Assembly: GCF_016862315.1 (NCBI RefSeq)
Contig: NZ_BOMS01000134.1
Span: forward strand, 1-64,000
Source: Actinoplanes palleronii
GTDB taxonomy: Bacteria; Actinomycetota; Actinomycetes; Mycobacteriales; Micromonosporaceae
Direction: 5' to 3'
Length of the DNA stretch: 64,000 bases
The notes below the pieces were generated by a model. The model saw only the letters and a list, made by a program, of their open reading frames with translations. It was not told where the DNA came from and did no database searches. Numbering within the stretch: the stretch's first letter is position 1; every line of letters starts with the position of its first letter. Below, piece by piece: positions 16,368 through 25,075 of the stretch. Position numbers and translations under genes: made by a program.

Positions 16368-17213
16368 TCAGGCCGGGTCTGCGGGGTGGCGCGGGGCGGG
16401 ACTGATCAGGGTGGACAGGTCGGCGGTGTGGTCGGGGAGCGCTTCGAGCAGGCGCAGGGTGGCGGCGACGACGGGGCGGCCGGCCGGCTCGTCGTGCGTC
16501 AGGTGCAGGTCCTTGATGGCGAGGGCGACCGGGAAGTCAGCAGTGGTGCTTGTCGCGCGGCGCAGTGCTCCGCCCAGCGGCCCGGTGGTCAGCAGGTCGG
16601 CCGCGACGGCCCGGTCGATGCCGAGCCCCTCCGCGGTCAGCAGGGTGTCGTGCAGCGCGCCGAGCGCGGTCAGCATCGCGGTGTTCAGCATCAGCTTCAC
16701 GCTGCTCGCGACGCCGGCCGCACCACATCGCCGGACGGTGCCGAGGTGGTGCAGGACCGGTTCGGCACGCCGCAGCGCTTCGGGAGTTCCGCCGGCCAGG
16801 ATGGCCAGGGTGCCGGCCGCTACGGCGTCGACGCTCCCGCCGACCGGGGCGTCCACGAAGTGCACCCCGTCCGGCAGCCGGTCCGCGACCCCCGTCGTCT
16901 CCACCGGACCGATCGTCGACATCTGCACCAGGACGGTGCCGGACCGCAGCGCCGCCACCGCACCGTCGCCGGGCAACGCCGCGCCGAATAGGACCGCCTC
17001 GACGGCGTGCGCGTCGGTGAGCATGGTGATCACCAGGTCCGCCGCGGACACCGCTTCGGCGGGCGTAGTGGCGACCTTGGCACCGGCGGCGGCCGCCGCG
17101 GTGGTGCGGGACTGGTCGCGGTTCCAGACCGTGACCTGGTGACCGGTTTCGCTCAGGCGGATGGCCAGGGCGGTGCCCATCCGGCCGGTGCCCAGGACCG
17201 TGATCGCTGTCAT
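16368..17213 (-). CDS. NAD(P)-dependent beta-hydroxyacid dehydrogenase (3-hydroxyisobutyrate dehydrogenase family)
   Basis: This 281-residue enzyme has an N-terminal Rossmann domain (ITVLGTGRMGTALAIRLSETGHQVTVWNR). Family landmarks follow: MSTIGPVETT, FVDAPVGGSVDAVAAGTLAILAGG as the substrate-binding loop, and GVASSVKLMLN with the catalytic Lys. Such enzymes oxidise 3-hydroxyacids or reduce imines (imine reductases share this fold). The start at 17213 (MTAITVLG) is at the beginning of the Rossmann fold; an upstream ATG would add 20 unlikely residues. It lies upstream of RidA and divergent from a LysR regulator, which together suggest an imine/enamine-linked role. Confidence 0.87.
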   Translation of the reverse strand: MTAITVLGTGRMGTALAIRLSETGHQVTVWNRDQSRTTAAAAAGAKVATTPAEAVSAADLVITMLTDAHAVEAVLFGAALPGDGAVAALRSGTVLVQMSTIGPVETTGVADRLPDGVHFVDAPVGGSVDAVAAGTLAILAGGTPEALRRAEPVLHHLGTVRRCGAAGVASSVKLMLNTAMLTALGALHDTLLTAEGLGIDRAVAADLLTTGPLGGALRRATSTTADFPVALAIKDLHLTHDEPAGRPVVAATLRLLEALPDHTADLSTLISPAPRHPADPA

Positions 17214-17292
17214 GGGAACGACGCTAGGGGAGCGGGCGCCATGCGACCAACGACTGTCTCGCATGGCTGACATGCGCGGCTAGCATGAGTTG

Positions 17293-18189
17293 GTGGAGAC
17301 CCAGTTGCTCGACGTTTTCCGTACCGTGGCGCGGCTCGGCTCGATCACGGCGGCGGCCCGGCGGCTGCGGTTCACCCAGTCGGCCGTGTCGCGGCAGGTG
17401 GCGGCGCTGGAGGCGGAGGTCGGGGCTCGGTTGCTCGACCGGCTGCCCCGGGGCATCGCGTTGACCGAGCAGGGGCGGGCGCTGCTGCCGTACGCGGAAG
17501 CTGTTCTTGATCGTGTGGCCGCGGCCCGTCAGGCAGTCGGCGATCTTGAGGCCCTCGATGCCGGGCGGTTGCGGGTGGGCGCGTTCGCGACGGCGGTGGC
17601 GGCGCTCGTGCCGCGGGCGCTGGCGACGTTCCGGGACGAGTTTCCGGGGGTGGCGTTGTCGCTGGTGGAGGGGATGTCGCCGCGGCTGCTGGAGCGGTTG
17701 GTGGCCGGGGACGCGGATGTGGCGGTGGTCAGCAGTGCGCCGGCCGGGCCGCCCGATTCCGATCGGTTCGAGCTGCACCATCTGCTTGATGAGCGGATGT
17801 TGGTCGCGGTGCCGCGGGGGCATCGGCTGGCGCGGCGGCGGACGGTGCGGCTGACCGAGTTGGCCGACGAGTCGTTCATCGCGAACTCGCCGCGGGCCGA
17901 GGAGACGTTGCTGGGGGACAGTGCGGCCGCCGGGTTCCGGCCGCGGATCGACATCGTGGTGGGTGAGTGGACCGGGAAACTGGGGTGTGTCGCGGCGGGG
18001 CTCGGGGTGACGCTGGTTCCGGTGCTGGCGGCGCGGGGCGCGCCGGCCGACATCACGCTGCTGCGGCTGCATCCGGACGACGTGCCGGTGCGCAAGGTGT
18101 ATGCCGCGACGGTGGCAGGGCGGACGCGGTCACCTGCGGTGGAGCGGTTCTTGAGTTGCTTGACCGAGGCGGCGGGCGCCTTCGTGTAG
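17293..18189 (+). CDS. LysR family transcriptional regulator
   Basis: This LysR-type regulator of about 298 residues has an N-terminal winged helix (residues 1-60; LLDVFRTVARLGSITAAARRL and FTQSAVSRQVAALEAEVGARL). A periplasmic-binding-protein-like effector domain follows (about 90-295). No ATG is available in frame; GTG at 17293 gives METQLLDVF, the normal family start, and TTG at 17290 is one codon earlier. It is divergent from the dehydrogenase-RidA pair (80 bases between starts) and very probably controls it. The intervening DNA would hold its binding site; I saw no clear T-N11-A box that I would defend. Confidence 0.88.
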   Translation: METQLLDVFRTVARLGSITAAARRLRFTQSAVSRQVAALEAEVGARLLDRLPRGIALTEQGRALLPYAEAVLDRVAAARQAVGDLEALDAGRLRVGAFATAVAALVPRALATFRDEFPGVALSLVEGMSPRLLERLVAGDADVAVVSSAPAGPPDSDRFELHHLLDERMLVAVPRGHRLARRRTVRLTELADESFIANSPRAEETLLGDSAAAGFRPRIDIVVGEWTGKLGCVAAGLGVTLVPVLAARGAPADITLLRLHPDDVPVRKVYAATVAGRTRSPAVERFLSCLTEAAGAFV

Positions 18190-18284
18190 TGGACAGTGAA
18201 GATCGACGGACGTTATGGTTCCGGTCCCTCTCCACAAAGGACCGCCCTTGCCCGGCCGCTGACGGCGTCGGCGTCATCGGCACG

Positions 18285-18482
18285 ATGTACTCCATCGACC
18301 CGGCCGGCCAACATCACACCCACGACACCATGTGGTGGGGTGGCGCCGGCACGTCGAAGACCTGGGACTTCGAAATCGATGAGGGCTCACAGGTGGTGAT
18401 GTCCTGCTGGCTGGTCAACGGCGGGATCAACGGCACTCCCGTCCTCGGCACGACCGTCGTCAGCCGGAGCGGCATCGCCTGA
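18285..18482 (+). CDS. Small unidentified open reading frame, possible remnant
   Basis: A 65-residue frame (beginning MYSIDPAGQHHTHD and containing WDFEIDEGSQVVMSCWLVNGG) has balanced protein-like composition, unlike the shadow frames around it. There is no ribosome site near the ATG. An AAAGGA Shine-Dalgarno-like site at 18233-18238 precedes a TTG in a different frame that stops after four codons. This looks like a short secreted or beta-rich gene that has lost its 5' end or suffered a frameshift. Function unknown. Confidence 0.3.
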   Translation: MYSIDPAGQHHTHDTMWWGGAGTSKTWDFEIDEGSQVVMSCWLVNGGINGTPVLGTTVVSRSGIA

Positions 18483-18487
18483 CGGTG

Positions 18488-20089
18488 TCACGAGGCCAAG
18501 GCCTCGGCCAGCGGGTCCAGGCCCAGCGAGCCGACCTCCAGCGCACGCCGGTGGAAGGCCCGCCGGTCGCCGCGGAACGATGAGCGGGACGCCAGCCAGA
18601 CCCGCTCGCCGACCTTGTAGGTCAGCGCCTGCCCGGGCCGGCCCAGATAGCGCGCCAGCTCACCGTCCGCGTACACACCCTGGTGGCAGCGGTCCCGCAG
18701 CAGTCGCAGCGCGGCGTCCGGTGTCCACAAGGCGCCGTCGCCGGCCGGGATCGGCAGGCGCAGGTGCAGGCCGATGTCGAGTACGACCCGCGCCGCCCGC
18801 AGCAGCTGCATGAACAGGTGCCCCAGCCGGGCGCCCGGCTGCTGGTAGAGGCCGAGCTCGTCCATGAACCGCTCCGCGTAGAGGGCCCAGCCCTCGCGGC
18901 AGCCGGAGAGCCCGCCGAGCAGGTTCAGCTGCTGGCCGAGGCCGCCCTGGCAGGCTTCGTGGCCGAGCTGGAGGTGATGACCGGGAACGCCCTCGTGGTA
19001 GGCGGTGCTGTAGGCGATCCAGGTGGGGAAACTCTGCTGGCCCTCGGGGAGGAACCACCGCACGCGCCCCGGCCGGGTCAGGTCGTGTGACGGCCCGGTG
19101 TAGCCGGTGCCGCCGGAAACGGTCACCCGCGACTCGATGCGCCGCAGCGGCGCGGGGATGTCGAAGTGCGTGCCGTGCAGGTGCTCGGTGGTGGCCTCCA
19201 GCAGGTCCTGCAGCCAGGCGCCGAACGCGTCCCGGCCGTGCAGGACGCCGGGCGCGTCGGGGCGGTCGAGTCGGTCGAGCGCCGCGGGCACGCTGCCGCC
19301 CAGCGACTTGGCCTCCGCGACCAGCTCCGCCTCGATCGCGGTGAACTCGGCCCAGCCCCAGTCGTGCAGCTCGCGCAGATCCGGTTCGGCGCCCAGGAAC
19401 GTCCGCACCCAGAGTGCGTACCGTTGTGGTCCGAAAGCTTCCTCGCCACGGGTCCGCGGTGCCAGGTCCGCTGTCAGCATCCCGGCAAATTTTTGGTACG
19501 CACACCGCGCGCTCAACGCCGCCGCCCGCAACGACGCCAGCTGCCGCCCGTCGCCGTAGCGCTCGACCAAGGAGACGTCCTCGTCGGCCCACTGCCGGCA
19601 GCGCTGTGTCACCGTCTCCACCTGACGCCGCGTCGGCAGGTGACCGCGGTCGGCGGCGAGTCGGAGACTGCGCGCGTACCCGTCCAGGGTGGCCGGGATC
19701 GCGGCCACACGCGCGCCGACCCGGGCCCAGCTCTCTTCGTACGATCGGCCCTCGGTGTCGCGGCCCGGCACCGCGGCCTCCACGGACTGGCGGACGACCT
19801 GGAGCGGGCCGGTGGCCGCCGCGTGCAGCTCGCGCAGGTCCTCACCGGCGTCGTGGAACGCGACCCGGGTGCGCAACCGCTCGGCGAGGTGGGCGTGCAG
19901 CGGACTGGTGGCGGGCAGCTGATCGAGCTCGCGCAGGGCGGCGGCGGCGAGATCGGCACGGGCCTGATGACCGTCCGGGCTGTAGTCGGTGAGCCCGTCA
20001 ACGTCCTGCTCCCCGGCGTCGACCACCGCCGAGCAGGGGTCGAGGCGTGCCAGATCCCGAAGCAGCCGCCCCGCAAAGTCCTCGATCAC
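18488..20089 (-). CDS. DUF885 family zinc-dependent hydrolase-like protein
   Basis: This 533-residue protein of the DUF885 family is related in fold to M3/M32-like peptidases. The metal site HEGVPGHH (about residues 370-377) lies in the context TAYHEGVPGHHLQLGHEAC. A downstream Glu is in GCREGWALYAERFMDELG, and the C-terminal YLGRPGQALTYKVGERVW is characteristic of the family. No signal peptide is present, so it acts in the cytoplasm, presumably as a carboxypeptidase or hydrolase. The start is a GTG at 20089. It converges on the LysR side and has no operon partner. Confidence 0.88.
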   Translation of the reverse strand: MIEDFAGRLLRDLARLDPCSAVVDAGEQDVDGLTDYSPDGHQARADLAAAALRELDQLPATSPLHAHLAERLRTRVAFHDAGEDLRELHAAATGPLQVVRQSVEAAVPGRDTEGRSYEESWARVGARVAAIPATLDGYARSLRLAADRGHLPTRRQVETVTQRCRQWADEDVSLVERYGDGRQLASLRAAALSARCAYQKFAGMLTADLAPRTRGEEAFGPQRYALWVRTFLGAEPDLRELHDWGWAEFTAIEAELVAEAKSLGGSVPAALDRLDRPDAPGVLHGRDAFGAWLQDLLEATTEHLHGTHFDIPAPLRRIESRVTVSGGTGYTGPSHDLTRPGRVRWFLPEGQQSFPTWIAYSTAYHEGVPGHHLQLGHEACQGGLGQQLNLLGGLSGCREGWALYAERFMDELGLYQQPGARLGHLFMQLLRAARVVLDIGLHLRLPIPAGDGALWTPDAALRLLRDRCHQGVYADGELARYLGRPGQALTYKVGERVWLASRSSFRGDRRAFHRRALEVGSLGLDPLAEALAS

Positions 20090-20150
20090 GAGGCGATGCT
20101 AGTGCCTCGTTCTGAGTCTACCCATCCGCGGTTGCCGATACCGGTCCGGC

Positions 20151-20180
20151 GAGGTCTGTCGAGGTCTGTCGAGGTCTGTA
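20151..20180. repeat. Three tandem copies of a 10-base unit
   Basis: GAGGTCTGTC occurs at 20151-20160 and 20161-20170, and as GAGGTCTGTA at 20171-20180. It lies directly upstream of the decayed formaldehyde dehydrogenase and may mark the breakpoint where the 5' part of that gene was lost. Confidence 0.8.
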
Positions 20181-20229
20181 ATGAGATGCCGTCCAAGCCT
20201 GGGCGGAGTAGGCGTCTGCGACGAGGAGG

Positions 20230-20877
20230 CGGCGAACATCTGTGGCTCGGATCTGCACATGTACGAAGGTCGGACCGACTTCGAGGCCGGCCGCTGGTTC
20301 GGACACGAAAACCTGGGCCAGGTGGTCGAGATCGGCGCCGGCGTCGACAAGATCCGGGTGGGCGACTGGGTCGTCCTGCCGTTCAACATCTCGTGCGGAC
20401 ACTGCAAGAACTGCGAGCGTCAGCTCACGAACTACTGCCTGACCGCTCAGCCCGAGCCGACCATGGCCGGTGCCGCGTACGGCTTCGCAGACATGGGCCC
20501 CTACGGCGGCGGACAGGCCGAGCTGTTGCGCGTGCCCTGGGGGGACTTCAACTGCCTGCGGCTGGGGGAGGACGCCGAGCAGCGTCAGACCGACTACGTG
20601 ATGCTCGCCGACATCTTCCCGACCGGCTACCACGCCACCGAGTTGGCCGGCGTGCAACCCGGCGACCAGACCGTCATTTACGGCGCGGGCCCGGTCGGGT
20701 TGATGGCCGCCCTGTCGGCGACCATCCGAGGGGCGAGCAAGGTGATGATCGTCGACCGGCACCCCGACCGGCTGCGCCTGGCCGAGTCGATCGGCGCGAT
20801 CGCCATCGACGACTCCCAGGAACCGGGACGACGGCTGGACGAAGGTCGTCCTGCACCCGGCGATGGCGGGAGCGTGA
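20230..20877 (+). pseudogene. Decayed zinc-dependent formaldehyde dehydrogenase (glutathione-independent type)
   Basis: A remnant of a medium-chain alcohol dehydrogenase. The frame enters at NICGSDLHMYEGRTD, so about the first 45 residues are missing. It retains the catalytic GHEN region, the structural zinc cysteines in CGHCKNCERQLTNYC, and the NAD site VIYGAGPVGLMAA. After IAIDDSQ near 20820 it jumps, in a different frame, to RDDGWTKVVLHPAMAGA and a stop at 20877, which is the normal C-terminus of this family. About 150 internal codons are gone. The intact enzyme is usually about 390-400 residues. It cannot make an active enzyme; decay is seen directly, the family assignment is from motifs. 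Confidence 0.8.
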
Positions 20878-21153
20878 CAGGACCGGCGAGCTGAACGCAC
20901 GCCGGCACCTGCACAAGCGGCCGGCAGCGTCCGGCGCCGGCCTGCGTCACGCGGACCGGGACGTGGCGGTCGGCGAGGAGCCGCGAGTCGACGCGACGGC
21001 CGGTGGCCCGGATCGCGAGCGTCCTGCCGTGTAACTTGTTCCTCAGTAGCGCGAGTGCTGCGGACGCGGCCGCCCTCCCGGGCCGCCGACCACCACACCT
21101 CGGAATCCGCCGCGTGGGACGACGCCTCCCGGACCACTTGGCAGGAGCGGTTG

Positions 21154-22320
21154 ATGACCGGCAACCCGGATGTCGAGACCGCGGACGAGCGCGACGATGA
21201 CCGGACGGCGATCGTGGTGGGCCTGATCGCCACCCCGCCCGACTATCCCGCGCGGGTCGCGCAGCGGCTTGCCGACGAGCTTGCCGACCTGCTCGCCCGG
21301 CGGGTGGACGACGAGGTGCGGTGGGAGGTCCGGACCGGGTGGGGTTCGGTCGCGCCGCGCCGCGACGGGGGTGTCGAGGCGCTGCTCGACGATGTGGCAC
21401 GCCGTCGCGAGCAGGAGGGCTGGGAGGTGGCGATCTGCCTGACCGACCTGCCGTTTCAGACGCAGCGTGTACCGATCGTGGTGCGATCGTCGGCCGCGCG
21501 TCGTGTCGCCATGGTCTCGCTGCCCGCGCTCGGTCTCGGTCAGTGGCGGGCGGTGCGGGCGGTCGTCCCCGACCTGGTGCAGGAACTGCTCCACCGGTCC
21601 GGCACGGGTGGCGCCCCGGGACCGCTGAGAGACTTGGTGGGCGTGGTAGCGGCCATTCATCGCATCCTCGACACCAGCGACGATGGCGAGATCGGCCTTG
21701 TCGCCTCCCGCTTCCGGGGTGGGTTGCGGCTGGTGGTCGGCATGGTGCGGGCCAACCGGCCCGGCCGGGCACTGCTCGGGTTGTCGAAGCTGCTGGTGGG
21801 CGCGTTCGGTACCGCGGCCTTCGCGCTGACCACCAACACCATCTGGCAGATGGGTGAGGCGCTGGGTGCACTGCGCCTGACGACGATCATGGTGCTCGGT
21901 ATCGGGTCGCTGGTCGCCTGGCTCATCGTCGCGCACGATCTCTGGGAGAAACCCGGCCGCGATACACCTCCGGAGCTGGCCCGGCTCTTCAACATCGGCA
22001 CCGTGCTCACGCTCTGCCTGGCCACCACGGTGTCCTATCTGGTGCTGTTCGCCGGGACGGCGGCCGCCGCATGGCTCCTGATCCCCCCATTGGTGCTCCA
22101 GCAGTCGTTGCATCCGCCGATCGGGATCGCCGACTACCTCACGCTGGCCTGGATCGTCAGCTCATTGGCCACCATCGGCGGCGCGATCGGTTCGGGGCTG
22201 GAGCACGAGGAGACCGTCCGGGCCGCGGCGTACGGCTACCATCCCGATCCCGAAGGCTGGTTCGACGAGACCGGCAGAACCGGCCAGCCGCTCGGGAGGG
22301 AGCGGCCGGACGACCGCTGA
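21154..22320 (+). CDS. Membrane protein with soluble N-terminal domain, unknown function
   Basis: This 388-residue protein has about 200 soluble residues with alternating strands and helices (VVGLIATPPDYPARVAQRLADEL; WEVAICLTDLPFQ). Four to five hydrophobic helices follow (LLGLSKLLVGAFGTAAFAL; TIMVLGIGSLVAWLIV; IGTVLTLCLATTVSYLVLFAG; LAWIVSSLATIGGAIGSGLEHEE), then a short polar tail. AGGAG six bases before the ATG at 21154 decides the start over an open frame that runs further upstream. I do not recognise a named family. It stands alone between the dehydrogenase remnant and a convergent hypothetical gene. Confidence 0.75.
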   Translation: MTGNPDVETADERDDDRTAIVVGLIATPPDYPARVAQRLADELADLLARRVDDEVRWEVRTGWGSVAPRRDGGVEALLDDVARRREQEGWEVAICLTDLPFQTQRVPIVVRSSAARRVAMVSLPALGLGQWRAVRAVVPDLVQELLHRSGTGGAPGPLRDLVGVVAAIHRILDTSDDGEIGLVASRFRGGLRLVVGMVRANRPGRALLGLSKLLVGAFGTAAFALTTNTIWQMGEALGALRLTTIMVLGIGSLVAWLIVAHDLWEKPGRDTPPELARLFNIGTVLTLCLATTVSYLVLFAGTAAAAWLLIPPLVLQQSLHPPIGIADYLTLAWIVSSLATIGGAIGSGLEHEETVRAAAYGYHPDPEGWFDETGRTGQPLGRERPDDR

Positions 22321-22435
22321 TCGCGGCCTATTGGTAGGGCGTGGCGTCAGCGGTCTTCCGGTACTTCGACGTCCCGGCGGACCGTCCGTCTGTCGCGGCA
22401 CGCTCGACGTTCCCGTACTCAACGCGCGGGGGGAT

Positions 22436-22954
22436 TCAGTCACCGCTGTGGCCGACGAAGAAGATTGCTTCGGGTGTCGCGTCCCGGTAGCCGATGACAT
22501 AGGTGCCGTGCCAGCGGTCGTACAAGTCCAGTTCTCCGGTTGCTGCCACCTCGGCTACCGCATCCGTGCTCGGCGTGCGGGTTCCGAAAAGGGCGTCGAG
22601 TAGTTCACCGGGAGCCGGCGCGACCGCGAACATGTCGGGGACGTCCGACACGGAGCCCATGTCGATAACCGAATGGGTGCCTGACTCGGGCTGGATGAAT
22701 CGGAGAGTATCGGGGTCGCTCGGCTCGCCGGCACGGACGGCCCGCCACAACGGCCGTGCCTCCGGTTCGGCCAGCGGCCCGGAATCGTCCACGAGCCATT
22801 CGACGAACTCGTCCTCCGTCATGGTCAATGCCTGAGGCAGATCGTCGGTGCGGTAGAAATCGCCGCTTCGGAAGGCGTCCCACCTCGCGATCTCCAGGGC
22901 GGCGGCGATGTCCGGCTGGTAGGCGACCCGGCTCACCCAGGACGAAGCTCCCAC
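22436..22954 (-). CDS. Hypothetical protein, 172 residues
   Basis: Starts at GTG 22954, fixed by GAGGGGG five bases upstream, which makes the first residues VGASSWVSRVAYQPDIAAALEIARWDAF. The protein is acidic, soluble and without signal peptide or membrane segments. Its C-terminus (YDRWHGTYVIGYRDATPEAIFFVGHSGD) looks like a small alpha/beta or SUKH-like sandwich, but I cannot assign it. The frame stays open upstream, but that extension is Ser/Thr/Arg-rich shadow translation. Confidence 0.7.
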   Translation of the reverse strand: MGASSWVSRVAYQPDIAAALEIARWDAFRSGDFYRTDDLPQALTMTEDEFVEWLVDDSGPLAEPEARPLWRAVRAGEPSDPDTLRFIQPESGTHSVIDMGSVSDVPDMFAVAPAPGELLDALFGTRTPSTDAVAEVAATGELDLYDRWHGTYVIGYRDATPEAIFFVGHSGD

Positions 22955-23051
22955 AAGATCCCCCTCGAATTCGCCACAGCCTAATGGAACGCCCGGCTGC
23001 CCCTGAGGCGTCCGGTTCTGCCGCGGATGACCTGTCCGTTCCTGATACCGG

Positions 23052-23852
23052 TCACGGCGAGTGCCGCGCGGACAGCAGAGCCTCGGTGCGCTCGCGCAGC
23101 CGGGCGCGAAACGCCGGGTCGTAAGCCTGGTCGAGTGCCCGCGCGGGCTGCGTGCCGTTGAAGTACCGGCCGGATACGCGGTCCAGCTCGGGGTCGACGA
23201 TGAGGCGCAGCGTCGCGTGCAGTCCTTGCTCCAGCGAGTCGATGGTGCCGTAGCGGGACTCACGCACCATCGCGGTCGGCATCAGTGAGGCCGGGTGCAG
23301 GCAGTTGGCGGTGACGCCGGAATCGGCCAGTTCGTCGGCGAGATCGAATGTATGCGCGATCAGCGCAAGTTTGGACCGGCGGTACGCCTCCACCCCGGCG
23401 TACTCCTGTTCCATCATCAGGTCGTCGAGGTCGACCCGACGCTGCCCGGCCGAGGCGACATTGACAATTCGGGCGTGACCGGACTGGCGCAGGGCTGGCA
23501 GCAGCAACCGGGTCAGCAGATACGGCGCCAGGTAGTTGACCGCCAGGCGCAACTCGTGCCCGTCGCGGGACAGCTCCCGGCCAGCGCCCGGGGCGCCGAA
23601 CCCCACACCGGCGTTGTTGACCAGCACGTCGATTCCGGCAGCACGCTCGGCGGTCTGAGCCGCGAGCGCGCGTACCTCGTCGAGCGACGACAGGTCGGCC
23701 CGGATCGCCACCGCGCCGGTCTCCCGGGCTACACCGGCCAACCGGTCGGCGTCGCGGCCGTGGACAACGAGATGGTGCCCGGCAGCGGCCAGCGCGCGCG
23801 CCAGGGCGCGCCCCAGCCCATCCGAGGCGCCGGTGATCAAAATGTTCGTCAC
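23052..23852 (-). CDS. Short-chain dehydrogenase/reductase
   Basis: This SDR of about 266 residues has the cofactor motif TGASDGLGRALARAL, VNNAG, a serine strand NVASAGQ and the active-site YRRSK. The order and length fit classical NADP-preferring SDRs related to retinol dehydrogenase-like oxidoreductases. I use the GTG at 23852 (VTNILITGASDGLG), because the preceding nine residues from the upstream start precede the Rossmann strand unusually. Substrate unknown; no operon partner. Confidence 0.88.
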   Translation of the reverse strand: MTNILITGASDGLGRALARALAAAGHHLVVHGRDADRLAGVARETGAVAIRADLSSLDEVRALAAQTAERAAGIDVLVNNAGVGFGAPGAGRELSRDGHELRLAVNYLAPYLLTRLLLPALRQSGHARIVNVASAGQRRVDLDDLMMEQEYAGVEAYRRSKLALIAHTFDLADELADSGVTANCLHPASLMPTAMVRESRYGTIDSLEQGLHATLRLIVDPELDRVSGRYFNGTQPARALDQAYDPAFRARLRERTEALLSARHSP

Positions 23853-23879
23853 GGTGCCAGTCTGCCCTGACCAGTACAC

Positions 23880-24156
23880 CTAGTCAGGGGCCGGATCTGC
23901 AGCAGGTATTCCTCCAGCCCGGCGTAGGTCGGCCTCGTCGGCTTCCCACAGGGCCTGGACGACTGCGGCGGTCTGGTCGCGTCCGCGGTGCCAGGCCGTG
24001 ACCCGGTACGCGAGGTTGATGGTTCCCTTGACCTTCGGTCAGGCCGGTGGAGGTGACGACCGGTGCGATGGTGTCGGCCGCCAAGGCAGGCGCCGGGCCC
24101 CAAGCGATCGGCGTTCCGATGAGCGTCGCTGCTGTGAACAGATGAACCGTGCCCAT
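23880..24156 (-). pseudogene. Frameshifted remnant of a small secreted-protein gene
   Basis: Reading leftward from ATG 24156, the frame gives a plausible signal peptide (MGTVHLFTAATLIG...ALA) and the mature start ADTIAPVVTSTGLTEGQ, the opening of an Ig-like extracellular module. Near 24010 sense shifts to another frame, giving INLAYRVTAWHRGRDQTAAV and a further 30 protein-like residues to a stop at 23880. The two halves may be one gene with a frameshift or two fused fragments. It lies in a degraded region beside the SDR start. Confidence 0.4.
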
Positions 24157-24323
24157 GTTGTACGGCCCCCATGGCGTGTTTGCGGGCCTGACGATACGCA
24201 ACTTGATCATCTTCTGTCGATCCCGGATCGGGCGGTGTGGAGAGCTGTCGTGAGCGGACTCTGTCCGGCCGGAACAAGCCGCCACTGAACGATCAAGGCG
24301 CGCCGTTGTTCTGGCCGTGGCGG

Positions 24324-25022
24324 TCAGTGGTATTCGCGTTTACCGAGGAGTTGGGCCAGGCTCCAGATGGACTCGGCTCGGCGGGTGGCTACGGTGATCG
24401 CACGCTGCGGATCGGTGGGCAGATGAGCCGAGATCACCCGGCTCGACAGGTTGGTCAAAGGGCTCTCGGATTCCGGGCGGGACTCAGGCACGATCACGCC
24501 CAGGTATGGGCGACGGAGAGTTCTCGGCGCGATGATCGAGAGCATTCTGCTCAGGTGGGCCCGCTGGGCAACGATCGCTACCGGCCGAGAGTCGCCGAAA
24601 TGACCTTCGTGCTCGGAGCGGAGCAGGTTCGTAACCGTGTCCACGGAATGGCGCTCTACCCGTATGAGTTCGGGCGGAATGCCGAAGCCGGCCAGGTTGC
24701 GCCGCATCGCGTCGGCCTCCGGCAGACCCTGGAAGAACTCACCCGGGGCGTCTTCTGTGGTCCATCGTCGGCCCTTGTTGTCCACCGGGGAACGGTAGCC
24801 AGAACAGACTACGCGGCCCCCGCGTTCGCCGACCGCATCGCGGTACAGGAAAGCGGCGACCTCGACCCGTGCGGCACTCAATGAGGTCAAGCCGTCTCCA
24901 GCGGCGTTCCGGCCGCGGCCGGGGATCAGGACATGAGCGACCTCGTCGAGAGTGAGACCCGGTGTGCCGGGCAGGATCTCGAAGGTCACCGGTCCGTCAG
25001 GGCGTGGGCTGGTCGGGTGCAT
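24324..25022 (-). CDS. YdcF/SanA-like DUF218 protein
   Basis: This protein of about 232 residues shows the DUF218 pattern: an opening strand HVLIPGRG, VVCSGY on the next strand, EADAMRRNLAGFGIPPELIRVERHSVDTVTNLLRS as the conserved acidic helix region, and VAIVAQRAHLSRML. DUF218 proteins (YdcF, SanA) are linked to envelope functions and may bind SAM or a nucleotide; the biochemical role is unsettled. No signal peptide or membrane helix is visible, so this is the soluble type. Start is uncertain (ATG 25022; a TTG at 25052 would add 10 residues). It begins about 50 bases after the NACHT gene on the same strand, suggesting an operon. Confidence 0.75.
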   Translation of the reverse strand: MHPTSPRPDGPVTFEILPGTPGLTLDEVAHVLIPGRGRNAAGDGLTSLSAARVEVAAFLYRDAVGERGGRVVCSGYRSPVDNKGRRWTTEDAPGEFFQGLPEADAMRRNLAGFGIPPELIRVERHSVDTVTNLLRSEHEGHFGDSRPVAIVAQRAHLSRMLSIIAPRTLRRPYLGVIVPESRPESESPLTNLSSRVISAHLPTDPQRAITVATRRAESIWSLAQLLGKREYH

Positions 25023-25075
25023 CCGTCGAGGGTAAGCCTGACCTCCGTGCAAGATCTTATGAGCCGGGACGAGGG

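Noticed and set aside
20878..21153. Any gene between the dehydrogenase remnant and the next membrane protein
   Set aside because: Frames are short and without ribosome sites; nothing protein-like was seen.
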